This document shows, piece by piece, positions 63,837-64,000 of a DNA stretch of 64,000 bases (within the stretch, counting starts at the first letter, position 1; each line of letters opens with the position of its first letter). A program made the position numbers and the translations under genes. Below the pieces are notes generated by a model. That model saw only the letters and a list, made by a program, of their open reading frames with translations, searched no databases and was not told where the DNA came from. Origin of the DNA: Alphaproteobacteria bacterium (GTDB lineage Bacteria; Pseudomonadota; Alphaproteobacteria; Rhizobiales; Hyphomicrobiaceae); contig JAHJSN010000135.1 in assembly GCA_018830445.1 (NCBI GenBank), forward strand, positions 1 to 64,000. Reading direction: 5' to 3'.

Positions 63837-64000
63837 GGCGGTCCCGGGATGCCTCGATGCATGCTTGTAGCATGCCGGAAACGGTTTGGATCGCATTGGC
63901 AGACGAGGCCGAACAGGGCTGGCGGACGGTCTCCCGACGAATTCGCAACCGATTTCAATGTTTGTGGGCATGACAAGTCCGGATTGCTGGATCTGAAAAC

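Overview
The window looks like chromosomal DNA of a high-GC alphaproteobacterium, most likely a member of Hyphomicrobiales (Rhizobiales). The evidence is a B12-dependent class II ribonucleotide reductase of about 1240 residues, a complex I NDUFA12-type accessory subunit, Usg, DUF1285, DUF2155 and TIGR02281 aspartic proteases, a bactofilin, and the CCTCTCCCCG-type palindrome common in rhizobial genomes. Genus and species cannot be read from this sequence. There are no rRNA or tRNA genes, no CRISPR array, no phage module and no complete insertion sequence. The unusual content is a large number of intergenic palindromes.

Layout. 0.2-1.1 kb: usg converging on a DUF1285 gene. 1.3-8.5 kb: a MoxR ATPase / DUF58 / BatA-DUF4159 / large membrane protein operon, interrupted by a palindromic element. 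8.6-16.2 kb: a phospholipase C-like protein with a C-terminal DUF4332, small membrane and secreted proteins, OsmC, bactofilin and the chromate transporter ChrA. 16.7-24 kb: RlpA, an XRE regulator, patatin, a PP2C-like protein, a DUF302 protein and a PhoD-like phosphatase. 24.3-30.2 kb: three tandem exported Ala/Lys-rich paralogues followed by a DevC-DevA-DevB type exporter. 30.5-39.2 kb: small proteins, a 2OG-Fe(II) oxygenase, threonine ammonia-lyase, a hydroxyisobutyrate dehydrogenase-like enzyme, a hotdog thioesterase, an Lrp regulator, a UDG-like protein, an MBL hydrolase, a GST and a thermonuclease. 39.4-44.1 kb: a sensor kinase, two tandem membrane-anchored aspartic proteases, a RibD-C reductase and cytochrome b561. 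44.5-47.9 kb: a four-gene cluster (methyltransferase, glycosyltransferase, aberrant PTPS homologue, MDR dehydrogenase). 48-55.2 kb: MdoH, an FkbM methyltransferase, an exported protein, a HAD phosphatase, YeeE/YedE, DUF2155 and NDUFA12. 55.4-64 kb: nrdJ with NrdR-like and DnaA boxes, two unknown proteins, a degenerate RlpA and a CinA/MoCF-type protein.

Three things deserve most attention. (1) At least nine loci carry palindromes with covarying stems and conserved loops. In several places one hairpin lies precisely inside the loop of another, as if small palindromes insert into each other. (2) The three exported, polycationic paralogues have strongly conserved end motifs. Two of them share a 5' leader in which a CTCCTTCTC-type sequence can pair with the Shine-Dalgarno sequence, and all three sit directly upstream of a DevBCA-like exporter. 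(3) The PTPS-like / MDR / GT4 / methyltransferase operon lies near a RibD-C reductase and suggests a tailored pterin- or pyrimidine-like metabolite. Its PTPS homologue keeps the zinc histidines but lacks the catalytic cysteine.
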